DNA of 64,000 bases from NCBI RefSeq assembly GCF_022458985.1, contig NC_061781.1, positions 17,887,001-17,951,000 on the forward strand. Reading direction: 5' to 3'. The position numbers and the translations under genes are program-made. Every line of letters begins with the position of its first letter. Position 1 is the first letter of the stretch. The notes below the pieces were generated by a model. That model ran no database searches. It worked only from the letters and a program-made list of their open reading frames with translations, and was not told where the DNA came from. Below, one piece after another: positions 1-35,826 of this stretch. The stretch comes from Mugil cephalus (lineage: Eukaryota; Chordata; Actinopteri; Mugiliformes; Mugilidae).

Positions 1-1364
1 TACTGAGAGAGGCTTGTCGACGAATTTGTTCCTGTGACCTCGGGCAAAGAAGTTAACCACTGTAGAAGTTGCTCAACAACCACTGATTGTATTAGCCAGC
101 TTCTGCACGTGAACGAGTCTGAATTAGGTCCCCTACACCTCCTAATTTCAGTGCAGTTTTTCCCATGAAACTTAATCAATCACGACTCACAAACCAGACA
201 AAAGTTTTCGCCCAGTTTGTGGTCTCAGAGGGCAAAAGAATTTATGTCTAAAATAAGACAAAGAGTGATAGTTTGATGCCTAATTCTTTAGTTAGTTGTT
301 GTGAAATTACTATTTACTTTTAAATGCGTTTATTTGCCATTTTTGTGACTCACTAACAATAACTGGGGGATTTGTTTTTATATAATAAAATTATAACTTT
401 TTTAGTGAAACTGTCCTCACCCATGTCTTGTGAAACACATTAACTTAACTCAAAAATAAAGTTTTTAGTGCGGTCAGAATGTAGCCTTGCAAATAAACGT
501 GGTCGACCACATGCTTAGGTCGTGATTTTTTATTTTTTTCTGGAAACTCCTCCAGCTCAAGTGACATGCATTAAACAGGACTAGGCCCAAAGTAATTTAA
601 AATGCCTCCTGACATGATGCATGGATGCACCATTTAATCAGCAGAGCTCAGATTATTTCCCTTCATTTCTGTTTTAGAATTAAGAACTGAATGAACACAA
701 AACACAATCAACAGTCTAATCTAATCAGCATAGGCTTTTTTTTAACTTTGGTTGTTTCTGCCAACTGTAATTCAATTTAGCAATTTAGCATTATTTTAGA
801 CAAATGTGAAATTTCTTAGGTTTTTAATGTAGGGAATCAAAAATATACTGTAACTCTGGTCATTTTGACAATCGTATCAAAAAATGTTATTAAATCAAAT
901 GTTCTCCGTTTTAGTTGATTCGATTTTTTTTTTTTTTTTTTTTTTTTAATGCAACACATCAAGCTCTGGGACTTGTAAACAACATTTGCGTTATTCGTCC
1001 TAAATGTTAAAAACAGCTCGAGTTAACATTGGATTTAATTTAAAGTGTCTTTTATTCCTGTTTTCAGGGTTCACAAATCCTCTGGAAATGTTCTCTGCAG
1101 CATACAGTCGTCACTGTTCTCTCTGCCTCCCTAATTACACTCAGCACCTTTGGGGATTTCTGATTACAGTGCATGTTTTTGTTCTCCTACCAAGCTCCTG
1201 TTTTTAGGAAAGCACATGAAAGTCTTGCTGAAGGGGAAAGGGCAGCCTTCAGCTTCAGTATTATTTTCTCCAGCCTGAGCAGCCTCCAAAGTCCAAAGTT
1301 TTTCTTGAGGTTTATTCTTTCATTCAGCTGATGTCTTCTACTTGTCCCTCTCTCATGACGACAG
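1..1364 (+). other. GPR161 intron (upstream part)
   Basis: No coding exon is visible here. The stretch is AT-rich, with a poly-T run at about 925-948. It ends in the pyrimidine-rich acceptor (AG at 1363-1364) of the first GPR161 exon in the window. No start-codon exon matching the receptor N-terminus was found, so the 5' exon lies outside. Confidence 0.75.
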
Positions 1365-4300
1365 GTACTACGCCGTGCTCTACCCGATGATCTACCCGAT
1401 GAAGATCACAGGGAACCGGGCGGTTGTCGTCATTGTCTACGTGTGGTTACACTCGCTGGTGGGATGCCTGCCTCCTCTGTTCGGCTGGTCCTCGTTCGAA
1501 TTCGACTGCTTCAAGTGGACGTGTGTCGCGTCTTGGCACAGAGAGCCGAGCTACACGGCCTTCTGGGTCACCTGGTGCATGCTTCCTCCCTTCTTCGTCA
1601 TGCTGGTCTGTTACGGCGTCATTTTCCGCGTTGCCCGCATGAAAGCGCGCAAAGTTCACTGTGGGACGGTTATCGTGGCCCAGGACGACGCCACGGGAGC
1701 TCAGAGGAACGGGCGAAAGAACTCGAGCACCTCGACTTCCTCTAATGGAAGTCGGCGGAGCCTAGTGTACGCAGGGAGTCAGTGCAAGGCCTTCGTCACC
1801 ATATTGGTAGTGATTGGCACCTTCCTCGTGACCTGGGGGCCGTACGTTGCGGTGGTGTGCACCGAGGCTTTGTGGGGGCTGGGCAGCGTGTCTCAGGGAC
1901 TGGAGACTCTAGTAGCTTGGCTGTCTTTCTGCAGCGCCGTGTGCCACCCGCTCATCTACGGCCTGTGGAATAAAACGGTGAGGAAGGAGCTGCTGGGGAT
2001 GTGCTTTGGAGACCGCTACTATAGAGAGTCATTTGCCACACGACAGAGGACGTCGCGCCTCTTCAGCATCTCCAACAGAATCACAGGTGGGACAACAGTG
2101 GCAGTGGGTCTCTTTGTCATCATCGTCAGCCTACATCGTGGGATAGCTGTCTTATTTATGAATCAGCTTTAAATGGCTTGAAATGTTTACACATGCACAC
2201 GTGATTCTTGTTCCTAGTGGCCCTCTGTGAACTTATTTGTTAGTAAGAACAATGTTTAGGAAGAGTTTAGGACAGATATAAAGAGGAGAGAAAGTATAAA
2301 ACTCTGAGGTGGACACGAATATTCCGATTACAAGTGGGTATTTCACTTCATGATACGATACGTATCACGATACTTGATTCACGATACGATACATTGTTGC
2401 AAAACTCTACATAGTTCACTGAGAAATTTTAAATGCAGCTTTAAATACAAGTTGTACATAGGGTGACAGTGATAATTCACCGGGCAAATCGTGTCAAAAA
2501 ACAATGTTTATTGAAATTATCCCTCTCTAATTTATTGCACTTTTCTTGCCACTAAAATGTCAAAACCTTTAAAAGACAAGTGCCTCCAAATGTCAACTTT
2601 AGTGCTTTATGTGCGGAAGTCGTTCACGATCGACACAAAGCATGACTTTTTCTTTTAAAATCTATATTAAGACATTCAAAATCTATTTGTATCGGAAGAA
2701 AAAGTATCGTGTTGCCTTATTGATATTTTTTCCCACTACTGTTGATAAAGTTTTTAAAGTATCAGTTGTGCAAGTAAACATGAAACCTAAATTTTAGAAA
2801 CCTGGAAAAGCTCGTATAAACTGAGACTATAATATAATCATCACTGCAGTGGCTCAGGTTCAATGTCAGTTCACCCTTTGTTGAAATCTCTCCCCTCTCT
2901 CTTGTTGTTACGTCCTGTCTCTCTTCTCTGACGACTGTCCAATTAAGCCAGGACATTGCTTAAAAAAACTGTCCCTGTGAACAGAGATACGACAGTGTTG
3001 GTTATATATTGAGTTAGCATTGTAAAAAGTAACTGAATGGACATACAGTGTGTGGTTTGTCTATAATAAATAATGAGATTTCCTTTGCTGCGTAATAATA
3101 ACCTATGACTGTGTTTGTGTTTGTCCAGACTTGGGTATGTCCCCACACCTGACTGCCATGCTGGCTGGCGGGGGACATCTGTTGGCCCCAGGGAGCAGCA
3201 CAGGAGATACTGGTTTCAGTTTCACTCAGGACTCATGTAAGTGGCACAATGTTATACTACAGTATGTACTATATACCATAGTGTGTTGCTCAGTTAGTAT
3301 TTAGTACATTTTTTGTACTTTGTGCAATGCATTGTGGGATAAAAGTGTTGCAGTGTAGTGTTTAATACTGACCTGAGGAATGTTTTTACCTCTTTTTTTG
3401 CCTCTGTTATCAGTTAATTGATCAATGGTTTCTATAGTTAAGTTGGCCCTAAACTTTTTCTTTAATCTCACTGCATTTCATTGTCTCATGGTCACAAAAA
3501 AAAGTTATTTCTGATTAATTCATTCAGTATTTGTGCCCCCACCCCTCTGCCGCCATCACCATCTATGCTGATCCTGATCTGGTTGCTGTGCCCATTTCTG
3601 TGCTCCTTCAATCACAGCTACACTAGTTGCATTAATGAGGATAACGAATAAAATAATATACAATATAATAAAGAATAAATAAATGAAAATGGACACGGAA
3701 GATACTTCCATGCACGGTCGATACAATGAGTCAATAACAAATAAGAAGACTAAAACTAATAGTAGTAATAAAACATAAAGAAGCAGCACATGCATGCAAG
3801 TTCCCACACTAACTAAAGACTAAAGGGGCCCTTTAAGAAATGTAAAAATTTGCCCCACTTTGCTTCATAGAGATCCAAACTACCCAGTTGTTTATATAAC
3901 ATTTATTCAAGTGCTTCAGCTCGTGCCATCTCCACAGCCCTCTCTGTCTTCCACCCCCTCAAAAATCTACCAACCATAATGCTGGTTTGGACCCACCTTG
4001 CTTTTTAAAACTGTTGGTTTTAACGGCAAATATAATGGGGTTAAATCTGCAAGCATGAAACGCTGACAGATGGTCTTACTGAGCCTGTTGCGTCATACAC
4101 CCACAGCCTTGTTAGACTCAGCCCCACATTCCTGTTTCACAGCTCATGTCTTCAGATGAGGATGGTGTAGGTAGGTAGGGCAAGTAATGTCATGTGAAAC
4201 GCAAAAGAATAATCTCCTCATCCAGATTATTTGTTTTTGACAAATGACATTTCCCTTTAAAGCATTTTACTTTGTAATCGTTTCCCCACACAGGTACAGA

Positions 4301-4831
4301 TGTGATGCTGCTGGATAACTTCTCTACAGACGGCTGCTCCCTCCTGCAGCACCACGGGAATCCGTCCGGGAAGAGGAGGAGCTCGGTGACCTTTGAAGAC
4401 CAGGTGGAGCAATCCAAAGGTATTCGTCATTTATTTTCCTGGCTCCACAAAGCGAGTGAAACAGCGATCACTCACCTCACGCTTGATTGTGATTAAAGAA
4501 ATATCACGACCAAACAGTTCTGTACCTGTGTTTTTTTTATCCCTTAGCTGAAAACACGTCTTCAGTCCAAGTCCATGCAGAGGTTCACAAATCCCTCGAC
4601 ACGTTCGCCTCCTGCTTGGCGAAGGCCATAGAGAACGACGCCAAGCTCACCCTGTTCGGGGAGGGTTTGGCTCTGCCGGGGGGGCTCTTCACCACGAGGC
4701 CGGCACCGAAACCGAGGTACCTGGACGGTCAGAGGCTGAGGCTGGAGAGCATCGATGAAGGGATTGTCAAAGACGACAGAGAAGAAGAAGGAGAAGAAGA
4801 AGAGCAGGAGGTGGAGGAGAAACCGGCCTGA
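1365..4831 (+). CDS. gpr161: GPR161, orphan ciliary G-protein-coupled receptor (3' part, four exons)
   Basis: Coding exons: 1365-2086, 3129-3236, 4294-4419, 4548-4831 (TGA). Phases join cleanly, giving about 412 C-terminal residues; the human protein is about 529. The N-terminal exon (TM1-3) lies left of the window, because exon 1365 opens inside the DRY motif (R|YYAVLYP). Visible: TM4 after KITGNRA, ICL3 with [12 protein letters not shown]5, TM6 (FLVTWGPY), TM7 ([18 protein letters not shown]), then a cytoplasmic tail. The tail holds a PKA-type site [10 protein letters not shown] and an amphipathic segment [17 protein letters not shown], equivalent to the PKA-RI-binding helix of human GPR161. 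Known role: constitutive Gs-coupled receptor in primary cilia that raises cAMP/PKA and represses Hedgehog signalling. Oddity: the tail ends in a long Glu-rich stretch. Reading past the 2086 donor would add about 28 unrelated residues and is not preferred. Teleosts can carry a and b copies; which one this is cannot be told. Confidence 0.95.
2331..2738. repeat. Degenerate teleost interspersed repeat with weak terminal inverted repeats
   Basis: Lies in the GPR161 intron after the 2086 donor. It opens AAGTGGGTATTT and closes with the near-inverse TTTTTTCCCACTA. Near its left end it contains the ATACGATAC / TATCACGATACTT words common in fish DNA-transposon relics. No convincing target-site duplication and no coding capacity. 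It is probably a non-autonomous DNA element; the family is not assigned. Confidence 0.45.
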
Positions 4832-6694
4832 GCGCAGCAGATCCAGACTGTTCTCCGCTCATAAAGGTTTCACTCCCTTTACACTGTTATTAGTGGCCTG
4901 TCAGCTCTATGAAGTCTGGACTCTCCACACACAGATGCACCATACTTGAAATTATTATCAAATAGGAAGAGGCACATTATTCACTATGTTGGACCAAGTT
5001 CACACCATCGGTGTCTTGATTCATGTAATCATTGGAAGCCTTAACTACTGTAATCTGAGTGGTTGGATCGTTGTATTAATTTGTTTAGTATTATATATAT
5101 TATTTTTGTTATTATTACTGTATGGTCTGAGAATTAACAATAAGAAGTGCATTGGCTTTTTTGGAGCAGGGCAGCAAGGAAGAACGTTACAGTAGTTTCC
5201 GACCTTTTAAAACGCTTCATTACATTAAGAAAAATATGTTTCGAGATTAACTCAACAAAAGCAATTTGTACTCTATGTACAAAGACGTCTTCACATACTA
5301 ATAGACTGTTTATGTTGTTGGCTCCAGTTATATACTTTCCAGTCTTATTTGTACATGATGACCTCAATTAATTCACCGCATCTTCAACCGCATCCACATG
5401 TTTACAAATCACGTGTCAAGATGTTAACTTCAAAGTTGTCTGAAGGTTTTGTGATTCAGGTCGTGGTGACTCTAAAAGCATAAAGAGGCAACTAAACTTC
5501 ATCCAAGTTGCTTCTTCTTCTTGTGGAGTTCATGTTTTTATCAGGAACACCTGAAAATCACACGACTAGGGTCTGGTGCAGCACTAATTACAGTAACTAG
5601 TGTAGAGCATTAGAGTAGCGCTAGCAGAGGTAACCAGCCAGAGTAGACACTTTAATGGAGAACATTCAAAGGCTGCAGAGAACCGTGGTCTTCACAACAT
5701 GGAAATTAGTTTATTGTGAACTCAGCAGGTGGGTTACACGGACCAGTGTGCGGGTTTCCACTCAGTTCTCTGACACCGACCGTTAATCACAACCTGACAC
5801 ACCTTTTTAACCGATGCCTCTCACACTGAGCGTCATCCTGACGACACTCTGGATTTTTGAAATTCTTTCAAAGACTGAAAAAAAAAAGACTTTTACTGAA
5901 GAAACGTGACGTTAAAAACAAGCATCACGGGTGGACTGAAAACAATAATTTACTTTTAAGGTGTAGATATGACTGAGTCTGTGTGTGTTTACCCTGCAGT
6001 GCATGCTGGGATAGCCCTGAATAGGAATTAATGGGTACAGAAGAAATCAGTGTGTAGATAAAGCTTACAGTATATATTAACGTACGGACCAGATGAATGG
6101 AAAGTGTTGGCCGATACTTGTAGTATTAATAAGGTACCTGCAGAGTTTGGAGCTGTTTGGTTGGTACTTCCTTTAATCACAGCTGGATTGGAAACTAAAC
6201 TGTCCTTAAATTTCATGATTATCTGTAAACTGTGGATTTACACAGTAATTGCACTTGAACATATGTTGTGTGTACGTTCGCTGTACGTCAGATAAAGGAG
6301 ATTGTTGTGGGTCATCGGTTGTAACACAGCGAAGACCAAACGGCCTCGTGACCAAATGAAGCCCAGGATTAGACATTTACAACTCACAAACGCATCAGTA
6401 AATAAATAAATAAATGGTCTCGCTCTGTTTGTCAAATCATAGTTTTACCTCGGTTTATAAACTGTAGACCTCCTTGTACATCGTGAAAGAGGAGATTTGT
6501 TATAAGCAGAACCCAGTTCTGGTGCTTTGGTCTTACCTCGTTTTTTTTTCTTTCCTTTTTTTCATATTAAGTTTGAACAGGTACTACTTTTGTAAGAATA
6601 ATACACCTGTAAAATGATGTAACCTTTTGATTTTTACTCTGAAGTAAGTATTCATACAAATATGTGCATCAAAGTTTTGTATTAAGATTCTTGT

Positions 6695-6700
6695 ATTAAA
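6695..6700 (+). promoter_or_regulatory. Candidate GPR161 polyadenylation signal (ATTAAA)
   Basis: ATTAAA lies about 1.86 kb after the stop and is followed by a T/GT-rich stretch typical of a downstream element. A canonical AATAAA at 6806-6811 is an alternative. Confidence 0.45.
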
Positions 6701-7974
6701 GTCTTTTTCTTTTTTACATAAAGCTGTTTTTCCTCCTTTGTGTCTCATGTGAGAGTGAGTGTATTATTATTTTAGTCTGTCTGTTCAAGGTTTCATCCAA
6801 CCGTAAATAAAATACACTTCCTTGCCAGTACATTAGGTACACTGATAAAAAAATGAACATATTCTAATAAAAGTGCTGCACTAAATATCAGCTTCATGAA
6901 GATTACAGTAATTAGTATTTGGTGTATTATTGAATGCTACTGTGTGACAAAATGATCCTTACAGGAAAATAGTTTTTCAAATTTGTCTTAAAACTAAAGT
7001 CAGGAGCTTTTATTCTTCACTCATGTTCTGTCACTGCTTGTCCTCTGAAGGGTGAATTCATTCTTTAATAATAAGATGTTTGTAGGTCAGTCATTCCTCT
7101 TGTTTCTGGCTCTTAACCTCCTGAGACCCTGTGTCCTCATACGTGGACATTAAGTTTTAGACTTTTTTGTGACTTATTCTACTTCATTTTAGTGGACATT
7201 TTAGTCTGCCATCTAGTGGTAGCAAAGGGTAAATACACTAGTCAGTAAAGACACGACATTTCATCAGATTCATTCTACAGTGGACGAAGAACAAAACAAA
7301 TTATATGGTTAAAACCTATTTATTTATACTTATTAACGTTTCTAGTTTGATATAACATGCACATCTAACAAATTTTATCAATAGCAATGAGCTACAACCT
7401 CGCTAATCAGCAAGCACTCGTTTGAGGACGTTGGGACTTCATTGTTCGCAGTCCTGTCTTTGCTCAGCCATGTTCAGGTATTAAAATAAACTGTTTTATA
7501 TTTTGTCACACATTGGTAACTTTATTATAATATAAATAATGAAATAATCCCAGTGTCCACATCTGAGGACATTGTTTTTATCAAAAACTACTACTTCCTG
7601 TTGAAAGATGATGCTTAGTTTTTATACTTCTTGTGTCCTGCACAAAAATACCATGGAGAAATTAAAAATGCATAGCAATCAAAAGCTCAGGTCTCAGGAG
7701 GATGAAGAGGCTTTTCCTTTATGAAGTATAAAAGTACTTTATAAGTATATTCAAACTTTATATTAACTTCAGACGAGGCTTGTTTTGCACAGACTGTGGG
7801 TTTCTTTCTCTCGGGCTTCATTAGAAGCACCCAGACAGAGGAACAATTTCTCATTTCATCATTAAAATGATCCAAGTATCAGAAATATGCTAAAACCTCA
7901 GCATTTCACAATAAGATATAGGTTCAGTTGGGTTTATTTATACCCTACTTCCCATTAATGTGGTTTATTTAATC

Positions 7975-8215
7975 TAAAAATCTCCAGCTTCCTCCCACCA
8001 TCAAAAGACAAGCTTGTTAAGTTAATTGGTGATTATAAGTTGACCTTAGGTGTGAGTGTGAATGGTTGTTTGTCTCTGTGTTAGCCCTGAGATAAGACTG
8101 GAGACCTGTCCAGGATGTACCCCGGCTCTTGCCTGATATCAGCTGAGATTGGATCCAGCAACCCCTGCGACCCTAGTGAGGATAAGCGGTAGCAGAAGAT
8201 GAGATTATGTTTTTT
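7975..8215. repeat. Teleost dispersed repeat (SINE/MITE-like)
   Basis: Contains the stock fish-repeat phrases GGTTGTTTGTCTCTGTGT, GACCTGTCCAGGATGTACCC and GGATCCAGCAACCCCTGCGA, ending in GATAAGCGGTAGCAGAAGATG. This consensus recurs in many teleost introns. No coding capacity. The exact family name is not asserted. Confidence 0.6.
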
Positions 8216-8338
8216 GGTTGTGTCTTTTTTTGCTGAAGTAGCTCGATATACAGTTTTATACACCATCCTACAGTGGAGAATGCATGATGTCCAGTTCTTG
8301 TTGTCCAATCTGCCTTTCAGACCCAAGTGCAGACATCT

Positions 8339-8344
8339 TTTATT
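8339..8344 (-). promoter_or_regulatory. Candidate DCAF6 polyadenylation signal
   Basis: AATAAA on the minus strand, about 490 nt after the DCAF6 stop codon. It is the nearest canonical hexamer I found; usage is unproven. Confidence 0.35.
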
Positions 8345-8832
8345 TAATTTTTTTTTTTTTTCAAATTCTGTAAAACATACTTTTGTGGAGAAGAACTAGA
8401 GTTTTTTTTTCTCCCTCTCTCTCTCCCCTGAACAACAAAATTAAAGCAATCGTGTTTTACTTAAAGTCTTGTATTCACATGCGTAACTGCCAGTGGCAGC
8501 ACATCAAACGTTAACACTGATCAATGCTCACCTTTCTCCTAACAAAATAATATTGCACTTAACATCCTCTCACACAAGCCGCCATTATTCTCACACTTAA
8601 TATATAGATATATACTGACGTCCTTGCCTCTTGCATTCACACAGGTGTAGTTTATCCTCATACAGAAACATCAGTAAGAAAGTCGTCTTAAAAAAACACG
8701 GGGGGGCTAGAAATTACACTAGTTCTCAAAAGGAAGTATTCTATACTATTCTTGTACAAATCTCAGGTATTTTTCAAGTGCTATACAGCAAGAAAGAAAT
8801 AGTGTTTACTCTCGAAATAAAACGCCATTCGG

Positions 8833-33315
<24,483 letters not shown>

Positions 33316-35826
33316 CGTGACCATATGTGTTTTTTAATTGACAATAACATTGAAACTTAAGCTAACCCTCCTCCTGGTGCTGTCGCCTTTTATCTACCCT
33401 CGCTCTCCGGGTTTTCCATCGGGATCAATCCCTATCTGTCGGGGCCTTAGCTGGCGGGGGAGACCGGAGATGCAGGCATCTCTGGAGGTGAAAGAGTCGG
33501 AGCTGTGAGGTATCCGCCGTCCCCCCGACTTCGCCCTGACTGCGTCTCTATGACTATCTCTGACTATCTGAGCCGCTAGTCTAGCCTGGTGGTTTATTTC
33601 GTCTAGCAGGCAGCGGTCAGCTGTGTCCAAACAACGCGATAACCTGCGCGTTTTGACAAAGAGGTTTGGTGCGCTCGTTTTGAGACCCATCGTGACGTCA
33701 ACCATTGGATTCGTGAACCTCGAAAATGAAGCCCGAAGTGGGTGGAGCCCTCGGTCGCCATGTTGGGTGAGCTTTGCTCCGCCCACACTCTAGCTGGTCT
33801 CGTTAAGGCGGAGCTAAAGCAGACTGGACGTTTAGACCCGCCCACCCAACTCTCCGCCACCTGTTAGCTCAGGCTACTGCCAGTCACTCAAAGCGCCCTT
33901 AATTATGCAGAATTTTAAACCTTAACCAAAAAATAAACGACTGAGTTAGGAACAAATTCACTCCTAGTACAGTTGTCATGAATAGTAAAATAAACTATTG
34001 AGACCAAAATCGTTTTTTTGTACTGGGCTGTAAACATGTTTAATATCGCTGTAAAGTAGGGTTCCTCTGATGGAAAGGTTCTGCGGGCAATGGAGTAGGT
34101 TGTAGGTGGACCTGATCGGCAAACTTTAAGGTTAACATGTATTTAAGAAAATTAAAATTTGGCAGGGAAATTAAAAATATATATACAAAAAATATCTAAT
34201 CAACCAAAGATTTTGTGACCCTCCCTGTAGGGGTCCGTGGAGATACTGCATGGGGGTCGCAAGACCCACAGGTTGAAGACCAATGCTGCGGGGTGTTTCT
34301 CCTGAAGAGAAGGAGGAGGGTCAAACCATTTCTGGATGTTGGTTTTTAACTCCAGTTTCAGGATGGTTGTCCAGGTGATGTCACACAGTTTCAGAGGCCA
34401 CATATATATAATGTAAACTGGTAACACCAAACCTTGAATTTCCCTGATAGGAGGGACTGGTTTGTTTCAGAGATATGTTTTGGAGAAAAAAAAATGGTTT
34501 GCCAACAAATGAAATATGATAAATTATAATATATCATCGCCTTCATAAAATAATGACCTATGTCACTTTTTTTGACACAATGATTAAAAAAAGAAAAAAA
34601 TAAGAAAAATGCCCCAAAGCATCTCTTTCTGTTGCTGGCCATCTCTTGTAAAATTGCCTACATCCTCAGTCAGTTGATCAGATTATGTGGTGTTACCCCC
34701 TGTGGTATCCTCCAGACTGCAAGAATCAGGCCATAGCATCTTGCAAGCTTGATGAGGTCCTGGAACTGAATAGATCTTACTTCATTAGCATCAGACCAGA
34801 CAAATGAGCTGCATGTGCATGACATGTGGGCTCCTCAGTTTAGCAATGAAGGCAAGGTCCATTTCAAGCTGTCCTTCTCAGAAGGCTCTGCATGGGAAGC
34901 ACCGGCACAGAGGGAACAGGTGCCAAAAGAGCCGATAGCATGAATAAGAATGTTTCCATGTGCCCTGCCAATCAATGAGAGAGAGTTCCAGGACCTCCAG
35001 TCAATTAAACATGTCGTGCCTGTCCAGTGTCATCACTTTATTGGCATTTTGCCAACTTAATGGGAATCAGTCAAAAACCTAGAAAAGAAGAGTTGAAGGG
35101 AGGGGAAGATTTAAAATGATTAAGTCAAAATTAACATTTATTCTTCCCATGTTACATGATTGACAGACATTGTGATTATCAGTCATTTATTGTTGTAACT
35201 TTTTTGAAAGTGAAATTAATAATAAATATCACATATTCAATATTTAGTTCCATTTTGTTTGTGTGTTTTCTGTAAAACCTGAAAAATTAGTTTAATCCAC
35301 TTTGTGTTTAAACTATTATGAACTTATAATTAAATAATATGTTTTATTTGATTTTAATATGTATTTCTTTATTATTTTTTTCCTCCCCGCATCTTTGTAC
35401 CCGCTCATTTGGGACACGCCGGACCGAAAAAGTAACAGCCATGTATCAACCAATCATATTGGAGGCCTGATCGGGCGGACCAATGGGGAGACAGGGAAAT
35501 GAATAGCCCCGCCCATAGCGCGGTAGGTTGCGTCGACGGTAAAGTGACCTAGTCGTGTGGGTCAGGGAGAAGCTACTGAGAAGCTAGCACCGGTAGCGGC
35601 TCATGGTCATAGTGCTGCAGGGAGAAGGTCGATAGTAGGACAGCAGCATCCTCTTCTCTCCTTACCTCAAGCTTCCGTGTTGTCTGTGTGCTTCATGCAA
35701 AAGACACAAAGCCAAACGCTTTTTAAATTCCGTGGATTTTAAAGAAATATACGTAGGTTGCCAACCGCTTAGCGAGCTAGCTTCAAGTTTAAGTGTCTTC
35801 TTCTTCTCCTCTGAACATCTACAATC
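33316..35826. promoter_or_regulatory. Divergent DCAF6 / MPC2 intergenic region
   Basis: The two start codons are about 2.5 kb apart and point away from each other. CpG-richer blocks sit at each end. About 33400-33860 is the DCAF6 promoter/5' UTR side, with a YY1-like GCCATGTTGG at 33757-33766. About 35400-35826 is the MPC2 side, with CCAAT at 35450, ATTGG at 35458 and CCAAT at 35480, an NF-Y-like cluster. The middle (34000-35390) is AT-rich, with a hAT-end-like fragment near 34205-34295. A CpG-poor, non-coding 34640-35060 stretch is not recognised. Confidence 0.55.
34205..34295 (-). repeat. hAT-end-like repeat fragment
   Basis: Reads GGGGGTCGCAAGACCCACAG then GTTGAAGACCAATGCTG. On the minus strand this becomes CAGCATTGGTCTTCAACCTG, close to the CAGTGGTTCTCAACCT terminal repeat of Charlie-type hAT elements. 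Only one end is evident. Confidence 0.4.

Larger units (their letters stand above)
4832..8832. other. GPR161 3' UTR and convergent intergenic region to DCAF6
   Basis: GPR161 and DCAF6 end tail to tail about 4.0 kb apart. The first about 1.9 kb after the GPR161 stop is probably its 3' UTR, up to the ATTAAA at 6695. The remainder is AT-rich and holds one recognisable dispersed repeat (about 7975-8215) and the likely DCAF6 3' UTR. Short ORFs here lack splice context, and no protein family was recognised. Confidence 0.6.

Noticed and set aside
2087-2172. In-frame extension of the GPR161 exon
   Set aside because: A consensus donor at 2087 and the phase-matched next exon ([15 protein letters not shown]), homologous to human, show that this is intron readthrough.
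5134-5371. Overlapping 70-80 codon ORFs on both strands after GPR161
   Set aside because: AT-rich 3' UTR sequence with no family resemblance, no codon bias and no splice signals.
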